Shown here one piece after another: positions 27,459 through 38,600 of a stretch of 64,000 bases of DNA; positions within the stretch are counted from its first letter, which is position 1, and each line of letters starts with the position of its first letter. The notes under the pieces are model-generated. The model had not been told where the DNA came from. It saw only the letters and a list, made by a program, of their open reading frames with translations, and did not search any database. Source of the stretch: Proteus columbae (GTDB lineage: Bacteria > Pseudomonadota > Gammaproteobacteria > Enterobacterales > Enterobacteriaceae); NCBI RefSeq assembly GCF_009914335.1, contig NZ_CP043925.1:2976001-3040000 (forward strand). Reading direction: 5' to 3'. The translations under genes and the position numbers were made by a program.

Positions 27459-28013
27459 ATGTCGATAAAAACGTTCATGACTTACCTCTTTTTTATTTTT
27501 GCAGCCACTCAACTCAGTGGGTGCAGTAGCCCTATTGAAGCCATATCAAAAATAGGCAAAGTCATGTGGGACCCATCAACACCTGTGGGTAAAGAAAAAG
27601 AGCAGCTTTCAATTGTCTCACTCACGTTATTAGCAGAGCCTGAAATCAATCCTAATGATCAAGGCGAGGCAACGCCGGTTCAATTACAAATTGTGTATAT
27701 GAATGAAGAGTCGATCTTTGCGTCTTTAGATCAAGACCAAATTATTGAAGAAGATTGCGATCTGAAAACGCTATTAAAGAAAAATTATATCGATCATCAA
27801 GATTACACCCTTTTACCAGATCAATATAAGCCGCTCGATCCCATTGAGCTAGATAAAAAGAATAAGTATATCGGGATCATTGCCTATTACTCAGATGTCA
27901 ATATCACACAATGGAAGAAAATATTAAAAATCAATGGGATTGGTCATCATTACAATCTACTCGTCCATATCAAAGAAAATGAAATTGAATTTAGAAAAGA
28001 AGAGGATCAATAA
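27459..28013 (+). CDS. tssJ: T6SS outer-membrane lipoprotein TssJ
   Basis: This 184-residue lipoprotein has a signal sequence ending in the lipobox LSGC (Cys22), then SSPIEAISKIGKVMWDPSTP and a TssJ beta-sandwich region. TssJ anchors the TssL-TssM membrane complex to the outer membrane. ATG 27459 is preferred to an in-frame TTG or ATG slightly upstream, because the GAGG at 27449-27452 is well spaced and the hydrophobic core then follows a short N-region. Confidence 0.92.
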   Translation: MSIKTFMTYLFFIFAATQLSGCSSPIEAISKIGKVMWDPSTPVGKEKEQLSIVSLTLLAEPEINPNDQGEATPVQLQIVYMNEESIFASLDQDQIIEEDCDLKTLLKKNYIDHQDYTLLPDQYKPLDPIELDKKNKYIGIIAYYSDVNITQWKKILKINGIGHHYNLLVHIKENEIEFRKEEDQ

Positions 28014-28015
28014 CA

Positions 28016-29374
28016 ATGTCTACGAAAAATAAAGTGATATGGCATGAAGGGTTGTTTATTAAACCTCAGCATTTTCAGCAGCAGCAACGTTATCAAGACT
28101 ATATTATTGAAACGCTGATAAAAACCTATCACGCTCATTACTATGGTTTAAGCCAACTAACGCTGAATACTGAATTATTAAGCCTTGGCCGCATTGGTCT
28201 TAAAGAAGCCTCTGGAATTATGCCTGATGGCACGCTGTTTTCTATTCCACAGCAAGATAATCTTCCTTCACCCATTGATATTTCACAAATTAATGAAGGC
28301 AGTGACAACATTGTCTACTTGGCATTGCCATTACAAAACAGCACAGTCAGTGAGATCTCACATTCCCATAACGGCAATCACTTATTGGCACGTTATAGCG
28401 ATGTATTAACACAAGTACGTGATTTACATACTGAAAATGGGGATGTCAGTACACTCAATATCGCGAAACTCAATCCTATTTTAAAATTAGGAAAAACAGA
28501 GTTAGACGCTTATGTCATGTTACCTATCTGCAAAATAAGAGAAATCAGCGCTGATGGTAGTTTAATTCTGGATAAAAACTATATTCCTACCTGCTTAAAT
28601 GCGCGAATTTGTCCAATTTTAGCGGAGTTTTTAGCCGAAGTTGAAGGCGCCCTATTTGAGCGAGGACGCCAAATTGCAGAACGTATTGGCTCTCCTGGTC
28701 AACAAGGCGTTGCTGATGTCGCAGAATTTATGATGTTGCAGCTACTTAATCGCGCTTATCCTCAATTTTCACATTTATCTAAGCAGACTGTCGTTCATCC
28801 AGAACAACTCTTTAAAGAGCTACTTCAATTTAATGGTGAAATTCAAACTTTCACTAATGGCTCTCGTTTGCCTGATAAATTACCGAGTTATCACCACTAC
28901 GACTTGGCAGCAGGTTTTTTGCCCCTAATTAAATCTATTCGGCAAGCATTAAGTGTCGTCTTAACACCAAGAGCGGTACCTATTCCATTGCAAAAACAAG
29001 AGCATGGCATTCGTGTTGCGACAATTCATGACAGACAACTTCTGCAAAATGCGGAATTTATTATTGCGGTGCGCGCTCAGTTACCTCAAGAGCAACTGCG
29101 TCGCCAATTCGCCCAACAAGCAAAAGTGACGTCAGTGAATCAAATTCGTGATTTAGTCAGTGTTCAAATGCCTGGTGTTGGTTTTATTCCGTTATCAACA
29201 GCACCTCGTCAATTGCCATATCACTCAGGCTATACCTATTTCCGCTTAGATCCTCAAGGCGAGTCATGGGCAGATATACAGAAACACGGAAATATTGCAT
29301 TCCACGTATCAGGACAATTCCCTGAACTTGATATTCAACTTTGGGCAATAAGAAGTGGAACACAACATGAGTGA
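28016..29374 (+). CDS. tssK: T6SS baseplate-membrane connector TssK
   Basis: This 452-residue TssK/VasE trimer links the baseplate to the membrane complex (TssL/TssM). Characteristic parts are KVIWHEGLFIKPQHFQQQQR at the N-terminus and the C-terminal VQMPGVGFIPLSTAPRQLPY then YTYFRLD. It starts 2 bases after tssJ and overlaps tssL by 8 bases, with tssL's ATG at 29367. Confidence 0.97.
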   Translation: MSTKNKVIWHEGLFIKPQHFQQQQRYQDYIIETLIKTYHAHYYGLSQLTLNTELLSLGRIGLKEASGIMPDGTLFSIPQQDNLPSPIDISQINEGSDNIVYLALPLQNSTVSEISHSHNGNHLLARYSDVLTQVRDLHTENGDVSTLNIAKLNPILKLGKTELDAYVMLPICKIREISADGSLILDKNYIPTCLNARICPILAEFLAEVEGALFERGRQIAERIGSPGQQGVADVAEFMMLQLLNRAYPQFSHLSKQTVVHPEQLFKELLQFNGEIQTFTNGSRLPDKLPSYHHYDLAAGFLPLIKSIRQALSVVLTPRAVPIPLQKQEHGIRVATIHDRQLLQNAEFIIAVRAQLPQEQLRRQFAQQAKVTSVNQIRDLVSVQMPGVGFIPLSTAPRQLPYHSGYTYFRLDPQGESWADIQKHGNIAFHVSGQFPELDIQLWAIRSGTQHE

Positions 29375-30122
29375 TTTATCATTAATACAAGAGGTTACTG
29401 AAAAGAAAGCGAGCCATAAATCATATCAATTACCATTGCGTGGTAACAACATCAATCCAATGATTGATGTTGCAACACCATTGCTGGGTATGGTGATCAG
29501 AATGAAATCAATGTCGGCAACGCCACTATCAGAAAAGCTTTTTCAGCAAGTGGTCACTGATATTCAAGCCATTGAGCAACAACTTCAAACTCACGGCTAT
29601 GAGCCGGGAGCCATTGTTTCATTCCGCTATGTGTTATGCACATTTATTGATGAAGCAGCATTAGAGCTGGGTTGGGATCAAGATAACGATTGGGTAAAAC
29701 AATCCTTATTAGTACATTTTCATAATGAATCATGGGGTGGTGAAAAGGTTTTCGTATTAATAGAACGCTTATTAGGTGAGCCTAAACGTTACCTCGATTT
29801 ATTAGAGTTTATTTATCTCTGTTTATGCCTTGGCTATCGCGGTCGCTATAAAGTCAGCAATGGCTATGGAGATGACTTTAATAAATTACTTCGCCAACTG
29901 CAAAAACAGATCCAACAACTTAAAGGTGAGTCTCAACCCGTTGTTTTATACAAAGAAAATGGCATCAAGTCACATCAATATCGTTTAGGACAACGCTTTG
30001 GTGTTCGTTATATCGCCATTGGCTCGCTGATCTTCGCCACGATTATTTACACAGTTTATGCTTCTAGATTGAGACATCAAACTCTCAATATTTTGGAACA
30101 GCTTAATACACTTCTTAGCTAG
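29367..30122 (+). CDS. tssL: T6SS inner-membrane protein TssL (DotU family)
   Basis: This 251-residue DotU/TssL has a cytoplasmic hook domain (NPMIDVATPLLGMVIRMKSM, FIDEAALELGW, YLCLCLGYRGRYK) and one C-terminal membrane helix (YIAIGSLIFATIIYTVYA). No peptidoglycan-binding extension is present, so the complex must rely on TssJ/TssM for envelope anchoring. I chose ATG 29367, overlapping the tssK stop, over a GTG at 29355. Confidence 0.95.
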   Translation: MSDLSLIQEVTEKKASHKSYQLPLRGNNINPMIDVATPLLGMVIRMKSMSATPLSEKLFQQVVTDIQAIEQQLQTHGYEPGAIVSFRYVLCTFIDEAALELGWDQDNDWVKQSLLVHFHNESWGGEKVFVLIERLLGEPKRYLDLLEFIYLCLCLGYRGRYKVSNGYGDDFNKLLRQLQKQIQQLKGESQPVVLYKENGIKSHQYRLGQRFGVRYIAIGSLIFATIIYTVYASRLRHQTLNILEQLNTLLS

Positions 30123-30131
30123 GACGCCTTT

Positions 30132-32768
30132 ATGATCCAGATTGATCTCTCAACATTAGTTAATAGACTTCACCCTATTGCTAAACATGCTTTAGAAAAT
30201 GCGGCTGCGTTTTGTGTAAGCCACCAGCAACTTGAAATTACAGTAGAGCAATTTTTACAACAACTGCTGGAAACACCATTAACGGATATCCGCACTATTT
30301 TTAATAAAGTTGATATCAATCCCACTGAATTAACCGCGCTTTTAAATATTAACGCGACACAGCATCCAAGCGTGGCTCCAAGTTATCCAAATTTTTCTCC
30401 ACTGTTAGTCGAATGGCTTAAAGATAGTTGGCTATTAGCTTCCGCAGAACTTAGTCATAACACATTACGTTCAGGCGCGTTGTTACTCACTTTATTACAA
30501 ATGCCTCATCGTTATTTGCCTAAATCAGCAGTTGAGTTACTCTCACAAATCAATAGAGAGCAACTCAAACTTAACTTTGATGAATGGACTCTCACATCAG
30601 CAGAAACGCCAATCACAGAAGCTAATAAATCATCCAATAGCTATGTTCAGTCTGATTCAATGCTTGCACGTTTTACACAAAATATGACGCAACAAGCACG
30701 AGATAACCAGTTAGATCCTGTTTTATGTCGTGATCAGGAAATTGATTTAATGATTGATATTCTCTGCCGTCGTCGTAAAAACAACCCTGTGGTTGTTGGT
30801 GAAGCTGGTGTGGGTAAAAGTGCCTTAATTGAAGGATTGGCCTTACGCATTATCGCAGGGGAAATTCCTGAAAAACTCAAAGAATGTGAGTTATTAACAT
30901 TAGATTTGGGCGCTCTTCAAGCTGGCGCAGCCGTAAAGGGGGAATTTGAAAAACGCTTTAAAGGCATTATGCAAGAAGTGGCTCAATCACCGACGCCTAT
31001 TATCCTATTTATTGATGAAGCCCATACCTTGATTGGTGCAGGAAATCAGCAAGGTGGATTAGATATTTCCAATTTGCTAAAACCTGCATTAGCCCGTGGT
31101 GAATTAAGTACTATTGCAGCAACCACTTGGAGCGAATATAAAAAATACTTTGAGAAAGATGCTGCATTAGCGCGTCGTTTTCAACTTGTTCAAGTGAAAG
31201 AGCCTAGTGCCGATGAAGCGATTATTATTATGCGCGGATTACGCTCTATTTATGAAAAAGCGCATCAAGTTTTTATTGATGATGAAGCGCTCTGTGCATC
31301 AGCACAATTAAGTGAGCGTTATCTTTCTGGTCGTCAGCTTCCCGATAAAGCCGTTGATGTACTTGATACCGCTTGTGCTCGTGCGGCGATCAATCTTTCG
31401 ACGCCTCCTAAACAGCTATCAGCATTAAAAACACAACGCCATCAAATCAATATGGAGCGTGATGTATTAACCCGTGAACAGCAACTGGGTTTAAAAGATC
31501 ATTCAGAGCGCTTAGCAATATTAGAAAATCAGTCTATTGAGATTGAAACACAGATTGATGAGCTTCAACAAGCGTGGAAAAAACAGAAAAAGATTGTTCG
31601 TGAAATTATCGAATTACGTTCAACTTTATTATTAACATTAACTCACTCGCTTGAAGAAGAAACAGACGGTGAAAGTGTTGAAAATAATAGTGATGATCTA
31701 AAATCTCGATTAAACACGCTAAATGAAGAGTTAAATGAATTACATCAACACTCTTTATTAGTCTCACCTCATGTAGATAAAAAACAAATTGCTGCCGTTA
31801 TTGCTGAATGGACAGGCGTTCCGCTTAATCGCTTATCACAAGATGCGCTATTAGTGGTAACAGAGCTTCCTACCTATCTTGAACAGAGCATAAAAGGGCA
31901 AACACTTGCTATTAAGCATCTTCATAAACATTTACTGACAGCACGTGCTGATCTACGTCGCTCAGGTCGTCCATTAGGGGCATTCTTGTTAGCAGGGCCA
32001 AGTGGTGTTGGTAAAACAGAAACCGTTATTCAAATTGCTCAGTTAATGTTTGGTGGAACGCAGTATTTAACCACGATCAACATGTCTGAATTTCAGGAAA
32101 AACACACTGTTTCTCGTCTAATTGGTTCACCTCCAGGTTATGTCGGTTATGGAGAAGGCGGAGTGTTAACCGAAGCTATCCGTAAAAAACCTTATTCTGT
32201 TGTATTACTTGATGAAGTAGAAAAAGCCCATCCCGATGTTTTAAATCTGTTTTATCAAGCCTTTGATAAAGGCGAGTTAGCTGATGGAGAAGGTCGTATT
32301 ATTGACTGTAAGAATGTCGCGTTCTTCTTAACCTCTAACTTAGGCGATCACATCATTATGGCTAATGCAGATAAGCCAGATAAATTGCATGATGCGCTCT
32401 ATCCAGAATTAACCACTTTCTTTAAACCTGCTCTTTTAGCACGTATGGAAGTCATTCCGTTCTTACCGTTAACGCAGGCTATTCTCAAAGAAATTATTAC
32501 TCACAAACTAACACGTTTAACCGAGTTACTTACACAACGCTTTCATGCAGAAATCAGGCTAGAAGATGCGGTTTCAGATGAAATATTGCAACGTGCTTCA
32601 CGAGCCGAGAACGGAGCAAGAATTTTAGAATCCATTATTGATGGCGCACTACTCCCGCCTCTTTCACTCCTTCTATTGCAACACAGTGCAAGAAATGAAG
32701 ATATCAGGACGATACGGTTATCAACGCAAGATAACCAATTTATTGCAGAGGTGAATATAGAACTATGA
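30132..32768 (+). CDS. tssH: T6SS sheath-recycling ATPase ClpV (TssH)
   Basis: This 878-residue Clp/Hsp100 ATPase disassembles contracted TssBC sheaths. It has two AAA+ modules: Walker A at 223-230 (GEAGVGKS) with Walker B LFIDEAH, and Walker A at 622-629 (GPSGVGKT) with Walker [13 protein letters not shown] middle coiled-coil region lies between them, and an N-terminal domain starts [20 protein letters not shown]. Both nucleotide sites look intact. Its stop overlaps the start of the vasH-like gene (ATGA at 32765). Confidence 0.97.
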   Translation: MIQIDLSTLVNRLHPIAKHALENAAAFCVSHQQLEITVEQFLQQLLETPLTDIRTIFNKVDINPTELTALLNINATQHPSVAPSYPNFSPLLVEWLKDSWLLASAELSHNTLRSGALLLTLLQMPHRYLPKSAVELLSQINREQLKLNFDEWTLTSAETPITEANKSSNSYVQSDSMLARFTQNMTQQARDNQLDPVLCRDQEIDLMIDILCRRRKNNPVVVGEAGVGKSALIEGLALRIIAGEIPEKLKECELLTLDLGALQAGAAVKGEFEKRFKGIMQEVAQSPTPIILFIDEAHTLIGAGNQQGGLDISNLLKPALARGELSTIAATTWSEYKKYFEKDAALARRFQLVQVKEPSADEAIIIMRGLRSIYEKAHQVFIDDEALCASAQLSERYLSGRQLPDKAVDVLDTACARAAINLSTPPKQLSALKTQRHQINMERDVLTREQQLGLKDHSERLAILENQSIEIETQIDELQQAWKKQKKIVREIIELRSTLLLTLTHSLEEETDGESVENNSDDLKSRLNTLNEELNELHQHSLLVSPHVDKKQIAAVIAEWTGVPLNRLSQDALLVVTELPTYLEQSIKGQTLAIKHLHKHLLTARADLRRSGRPLGAFLLAGPSGVGKTETVIQIAQLMFGGTQYLTTINMSEFQEKHTVSRLIGSPPGYVGYGEGGVLTEAIRKKPYSVVLLDEVEKAHPDVLNLFYQAFDKGELADGEGRIIDCKNVAFFLTSNLGDHIIMANADKPDKLHDALYPELTTFFKPALLARMEVIPFLPLTQAILKEIITHKLTRLTELLTQRFHAEIRLEDAVSDEILQRASRAENGARILESIIDGALLPPLSLLLLQHSARNEDIRTIRLSTQDNQFIAEVNIEL

Positions 32769-33562
32769 AGCACAGACTGAAAAATGCGCTCTCTCTCTTA
32801 ACTTGTTTAGATGTGGACTCACTGATCAGCCAATTTCTTGAACTCAGTATGCCTCGCAGTCCATTCAGCGCACTTATTGTTTCAATGATTAATAAATCAG
32901 AAAACAGATTAGAGAGCTGGAGCATTGATCTTAATGAAAAAGTAGAGAAAAAACATTTGGATGTCGATATTACAGAAGCGGATCACCCGTTGATCCAGCT
33001 TCTATTACAACCACAATCTATACTTTGGAATGATCTAAAACAAGGCAGTTATATTAGCGATCACGCTTTACAGCAGTTTATCGCCAAACAACCTGTGCAT
33101 TGTGGATTATTTAGTATTCCCTTTACTGATCTGAATAATAAACCTTGTGGGTTAATTATTATGTTAGGGCAAGATCTCGATGAAACAGTTTATGAACAAG
33201 GGATCTTCTCTATTTACTGCAATATTTTTCATCATCAATTAAAAAGTATTTTAGCGTTTTCTCAATCACAACAAAAAATTGCTGATCTGCAATATTTATT
33301 AAAATTACAACAAGAGAAAGAAGAGAAAATTAATCAGGCGTTACGTTCATTATCTGTATCTAATTTAACTTCCACGCGGGTATCACCACACTCTTTTGCT
33401 GAGGTAAACGATCTTACTTTAGCCACCGAACACTATGAAGCGTCAATTCTGCGTTATCAACAAGAAAGCAGTAATAACGATCTCAATTTAATTGCTGAAA
33501 ATTTAAATATTTCAAAGCGATCTCTTCTATACAAATTAAAAAAATATGGATGTCTTGAATGA
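32765..33562 (+). CDS. VasH-like regulator lacking the AAA+ domain
   Basis: This 265-residue protein occupies the vasH position of a V. cholerae-type cluster, between clpV and vasI. Its N-terminal part (about 1-165, LDVDSLISQFLELSMPRSPF, CGLFSIPFTDLNNKPCGL) looks like the GAF-type sensor of VasH. Its C-terminus (about 220-263, DLNLIAENLNISKRSLLYKL then KKYG) is a Fis-type helix-turn-helix. A coiled-coil-like linker (LLKLQQEKEEKINQALRSL) joins them. The central AAA+ module with Walker A and GAFTGA, needed to activate sigma-54 RNA polymerase, is absent. The frame is intact and overlaps its neighbours by 4 bases on each side, so the truncated form is probably maintained. It might repress, antagonise another activator, or serve a non-transcriptional role. 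Confidence 0.75.
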   Translation: MKHRLKNALSLLTCLDVDSLISQFLELSMPRSPFSALIVSMINKSENRLESWSIDLNEKVEKKHLDVDITEADHPLIQLLLQPQSILWNDLKQGSYISDHALQQFIAKQPVHCGLFSIPFTDLNNKPCGLIIMLGQDLDETVYEQGIFSIYCNIFHHQLKSILAFSQSQQKIADLQYLLKLQQEKEEKINQALRSLSVSNLTSTRVSPHSFAEVNDLTLATEHYEASILRYQQESSNNDLNLIAENLNISKRSLLYKLKKYGCLE

Positions 33563-34209
33563 ACTATTCACGGACGATTTATTTCATTTTTCTAGCTTTC
33601 TTTTCGCTTAACAATACCTTTGCACAAGCACAGGAAGATGAAGTTAACCTTACTGAGCAAGCGCTCTCTCAATGTCGTGAAGAGGTATCTCAACTTATTC
33701 GCTTATCCTGTTATGACCAAATTAACGTTGAGAATAAGCAAACTTCTACTTTTGATGTCAGTGCAATGGGTGATATTTGGCGCTTAGCGGTAGAACATGA
33801 AATGAAGCGAGAAAATCATACTGCGGGATTTATAGTAACAGCTAATAACACGGGTACTTATCCCGTTATTATGACGATCCCCGCAATGGGATATCAACCA
33901 CCCCGCTCTGTTTTAATGCTCAGTTGTATTGACAACATTACCCGTATGCAAATTGCGTTACCGAAAAAACAAACAGCAGGAAATGTTCTGCTAATAACGG
34001 ATAAAACCCAATTAAGCAGCGAATGGTTTCTACGCGAAGACGGTTATTTACTTGAAGCAAGTCGCGGTATACCCGGCATTGATGAAATCAAGCAACTACT
34101 TTCCAGCGCTAAATTAACCATAAAATTAGCGAATGATGAGCAATTAACCTTCAATATTTCAGGCATTAACGAAGAGATAAAACCTCTACGTTCAGCCTGT
34201 CATTGGTGA
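33559..34209 (+). CDS. vasI: T6SS-associated exported protein VasI
   Basis: This 216-residue protein has a signal peptide (residues 1 to about 24, IYFIFLAFFSLNNTFAQA). It matches the VasI/VCA0118-type family by position and features, such as LTEQALSQCREEVSQLIRLS then CYDQI, and WRLAVEHEMKRENHTAGFIV. Cysteines at the N-terminal CREE and CYD sites could form disulfides in the periplasm. The exact role of VasI in secretion is not well defined. It overlaps the vasH-like gene by 4 bases. Confidence 0.8.
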   Translation: MNYSRTIYFIFLAFFSLNNTFAQAQEDEVNLTEQALSQCREEVSQLIRLSCYDQINVENKQTSTFDVSAMGDIWRLAVEHEMKRENHTAGFIVTANNTGTYPVIMTIPAMGYQPPRSVLMLSCIDNITRMQIALPKKQTAGNVLLITDKTQLSSEWFLREDGYLLEASRGIPGIDEIKQLLSSAKLTIKLANDEQLTFNISGINEEIKPLRSACHW

Positions 34210-34214
34210 TAATC

Positions 34215-35684
34215 ATGACAACAAAAACGCTCAGCACATGGCGAGAACAACTTTTAGCCTCTTTGGATGAGGCTAAAATAAGTAGCCAGCTTGATGAAAA
34301 TAGCGCTGATTGGGAATATATCGAAAGTGAAATGATAAAATTTGGCTCACTAAGCCATAGCACTTTAGATATTGATGATATTCAACGTCGCGCATTACAG
34401 CTGTTCGCAACACAAACCAAAGACTTTCGCCTATTGGTGCATTTTTTAAGAACACTACAACATGCTGCTATTGCTGAAGAACTCGTTATTGCCGCCACTG
34501 TTGCCAGCGCCTATATGCAACATTATTGGGATATCAGCTACCCTAGTAATCCGCGTTTAAAACTACGCTTAACACAACAAATTCTTAAACGTTTTGAATC
34601 AGTCAAAAACAGTTTTTGCCAACAAGCTACGCCTGAACAGCGTGATGATATTTTGGGTGAATTCGCCTATTTAGCACAATTTTGGCACACCAGTCAGCCT
34701 AGTTTATCTACGCAAATGGATGAATTAAGCCAAGCGTATCAACATCAAGCGTATCAACATATAGAAAATACACAAAAATCGACCATTATTGTTGAAGAAA
34801 GTGTAAAAAAAGAGCCCATTAATGAAGTAAAAACACCTTCTCAAGCACCTGTCAGCGTGACTTCAGAAGCAGAACAACATCACGTTGAAATTAATCAAAG
34901 TGATGATCGCCAATGGAAGCAAACACTATTAAAAGTTGCGAGCATTCTTTGTGAACAAGCACCTAATGATGCTATCGGTTATCGCCTACGCCGATATGCC
35001 ATTTGGCACAATATTCAAACGCTCCCGATGAGTGATAAACAAGGTAAAACTCCGTTAGCGGCAGTAGCCATTGATAGAGTGACCGACTATAAAGCGCAAC
35101 TCGCACAACCGACACTCACTTTACTCAATCAAATTGAGCAGAGCCTCACATTAGCGCCTTACTGGTTAGATGGTCACTATATTGCGGCTCAAGCCGCTCA
35201 ATCATTAGGGCTAACTCATATTGCATCAGCTATTGCTCAAGAGCTTTCACTGTTTTTAGCTCGATTACCACAGCTTAACCATCTCTATTTCTCTGATATG
35301 ACACCCTTTATTTCAGAAGAAACTCGCCAATGGCTAAATAGTTTAGAAAGTAAAACGAATAATAAAGCGAGTTCTTCGTTATCGCTCCAAAGTGAGCAAC
35401 AAGAAATTATGACCTGCTTTGAACAAGAAGGTCTTAATGCTGCGTTATTAATGATTGATAACGCCATTTCAATCACAACAGAACCCCGCCAGCGGTTTTA
35501 TTTGCAGTTACTCTCAGCACAACTTTTTGAAGCCTCAAAGATGAGTTCCATCGCAAATGTTTATTTTAATCAGCTTTATCAAGATGCACTTCGATATTCA
35601 TTATCAGAATGGGAACCCAATTTATTAAGTCAATTAGCATCAAAAGCGGAACATCAACAGAACTCGTCTTCTCATAGGGAATAA
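34215..35684 (+). CDS. tssA: T6SS cap protein TssA (VasJ type)
   Basis: This 489-residue protein has an N-terminal ImpA_N domain and a C-terminal VasJ-like domain (PNDAIGYRLRRYAIWHNIQT, LAPYWLDGHYIAAQAAQSLG). TssA proteins sit at the baseplate and lead sheath/tube polymerisation. A local duplication in the linker gives two near-identical AYQHQAYQH units (about 34734-34761). ATG 34215 is preferred to a TTG at 34203 that overlaps the vasI stop. Confidence 0.88.
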   Translation: MTTKTLSTWREQLLASLDEAKISSQLDENSADWEYIESEMIKFGSLSHSTLDIDDIQRRALQLFATQTKDFRLLVHFLRTLQHAAIAEELVIAATVASAYMQHYWDISYPSNPRLKLRLTQQILKRFESVKNSFCQQATPEQRDDILGEFAYLAQFWHTSQPSLSTQMDELSQAYQHQAYQHIENTQKSTIIVEESVKKEPINEVKTPSQAPVSVTSEAEQHHVEINQSDDRQWKQTLLKVASILCEQAPNDAIGYRLRRYAIWHNIQTLPMSDKQGKTPLAAVAIDRVTDYKAQLAQPTLTLLNQIEQSLTLAPYWLDGHYIAAQAAQSLGLTHIASAIAQELSLFLARLPQLNHLYFSDMTPFISEETRQWLNSLESKTNNKASSSLSLQSEQQEIMTCFEQEGLNAALLMIDNAISITTEPRQRFYLQLLSAQLFEASKMSSIANVYFNQLYQDALRYSLSEWEPNLLSQLASKAEHQQNSSSHRE

Positions 35685-35689
35685 TAATA

Positions 35690-38600
35690 ATGAATTGGTC
35701 ATTTCTTTCTGGAAAGAAAATAACGGATTTTATAAAAAAAATTTTCTTTGCTGATAAATCAAAAATTAAATCCTTCTTTTTACTTTTTATTGCCTTAATT
35801 CCGGCACTATTTGTCATTTGGATTTGGTGGTGGGGAGCTAATTATGAATTTAAAGGGGATTACCCATTAAGATCGCTCAGCGCTCGCTGGCTAGCGACTG
35901 TTATCACTATTTTAGTCGTTGTCAGTTGGGTTGGCATTGCAACATGGCTTCGTGTAAGAAAACTTGAAGCCCTAAAATTAGATGTTGAACTCGCTATTGT
36001 CGATCCCGTACTTAATGATATTGAGCATCAAAACCGTTATTTAAACTACTGGAAATCGCAATTTATTAAACATCAAAATGGGCATACCAATGCGCTTTAT
36101 CAAAAGCCTTGGTATTTTGTTCTAGGTACTGATGAAAGTGGCAAAAATACATTATTAAAAAATAGCCTTAATACATTAGATATTGCGCCTATTGAAAATA
36201 TCGTTAGCGAACAAAAATTACCTTTGCATATAAAAATGTTATTGGCTGATCAAGCTATATTATTAATGCCAGAAGGTAAGTTAATTACGCAACCCAATCT
36301 TATTTTAGAAAAACCAAAACTTTATCACCGATTATGGAATGAGTTATTAGTCTGGCTAAATGAACATCGTTCTCGTCAACCAATGAATGGTATTATTCTT
36401 ACTATTGATACATTACAACTGCTGACAAACGATAAAGAGAAAAATAGCCAATTTATTGCTTCATTGCATATGCGATTACAAGAAATTCGCATCGCTTTTA
36501 ATAGTCAATTACCTATTTATATCGTGTTTACAAAGCTCGATTTATTACAGGGATTTGACGCTATGTTTCAGCCATTAGAAGCGAAACAGCGCGATGAAAT
36601 ATTAGGTGTAACATTCCGATTAAATAGTGAAAATAATTGGGAAAAAGATCTTAATGCATTTTGGGAACAGTGGGTAAGCCAAATGAATAGCGCCCTTCCT
36701 GAGATGATGCTGAATCGCGTTGATGAAAGCCAACGTACTAAGTTATTTAGTTTTATTCGTCAAATCCAAGGGCTAAAAACTAACGTTATTAGCCTGCTTA
36801 ATGCATTAACGTCCAGTAATAAAGAGCAAGATATTCAATTAAGAGGGGTATACCTCACTTCAGCAACACAAGTCGGTCAAGTTGATAATATCTTTAGTCA
36901 AACGGCCTCAGTTCAATACCATTTACCAACAGCACCGCTAGCCACTTGGCCCATTGCAGAAACTCATAGCTATTTTACGCAATCACTTTTTCAAAATATT
37001 TTGTTATCAGAGCCGAATCTTGCCGCTGAAAGTCAGTTTTGGCTAAAAAAACATCGCAGAAGAGTTCTATTAGCTTCCGCTATTAGTGTTGTTGGTGTTA
37101 TCGCTTTATGGAATGGTTGGAGTCATTATTACAGTAAAAACTACCAATCTGGCGAAAATGTACTTAATGAAGTGAAAGCATTTCACTCTTCAGAAGCAAC
37201 AATTACCACCAATACAGCAGGAAAAGAACAACTTGCGGTATTAAATCCATTATTAGATGCCACATTGGCCTACGGTAATTATCGCGAAAAAAGTGATACT
37301 TTTTCCGATCTTGGATTATACCAAGGAAAGAATGTTGGGCCTTATGTCGAAAATGTTTATCTCCAATTGATAACCGAACATTATCTACCTTCAATTATGA
37401 ATTCTTTACTGACTGAGCTGAATAAAGCGCCAGCCGGTAGTGAAGAAAAATTAGAGATATTACGCATTATGCGCATGCTTGAAGATAAGAGTGGGCGTAA
37501 TAATGAAATTGTTGAAAACTTTATGGCCAATTATTGGAGTCGCTTATTTACAGGTCAGAGAGATATTCAATCTCAATTAATGTCACATCTACAATACGCA
37601 TTGAAACATACCGATTGGCAAACTCAACGCAAGGCAGGTGAGGTAACTGCTATTAATGCTTTTACACCATTTACTCAGCCAATCAATACTGCGCAAAAAG
37701 AGTTAAGCCGTTTACCTCTTTATCAACGTGTTTATCAAACATTACGTCTTAAAGCGAACCAAGCTCTCTCATCACCATTAAATATACGTCATCAAGTTGG
37801 TCCTAGCTTTGACTCTATTTTTACTGCGATTAATGAAGATAAACTTCAAATGCCTCAGCTTCTAACGCTGTATGGGTTAACAAACTACTTTACTCAACAT
37901 AATGATGAGCTGGTGGATCTAACCTTCTTAGATGCATGGGTATTAAATTTAAACACAAATACTCAATACAGTGAAAGTGACAGAAAAGAGATCCAACGCC
38001 AAATCACTGAGCAATACCTAAATGATTATACGGCTCAATGGCGTGCCGCCATGAGTAATCTTGAAATAAGAGAATTTGAATCACTACAAGATGAGATTAA
38101 TGCATTAGAGCAAATTATTAGCGGTGAACAGCCCATTCGTCGTGCATTACAAGTACTAAGAGATAATACAACATTACCTAAAATAGACAGTTCGTTACCC
38201 ATTGCTGATCAAAAGGCATTAATGGATGAATTGAAATACAAATTGCTCACTCGATTAGATAAAGAATTTGCACCTCAAACTGAAATTCTTGTCAGCAATA
38301 ATGGTGATTATTTACAAAATCTCAATCAAAAATTAAATGAACTTCATCGTTATTTATTAGGTATTTATAACTCTCCAGTACCAGGTAAAGCAGCCTTAAA
38401 GGCCGTGACCTCTCGCCTTGAAGATAATAACCGCGACATTATTTTTGAATTATCTCAATCAGCTAAAACATTGCCTGAACCAATGAATCGTTGGGTAGGA
38501 GAATTAGCGGATCAAGCGTGGAATGTGGTACAAAAAGAAGCTATTCGCTACATGGAGGTTGAGTGGAATGAAACCGTCGTTAAGCAATATCATACCTACA

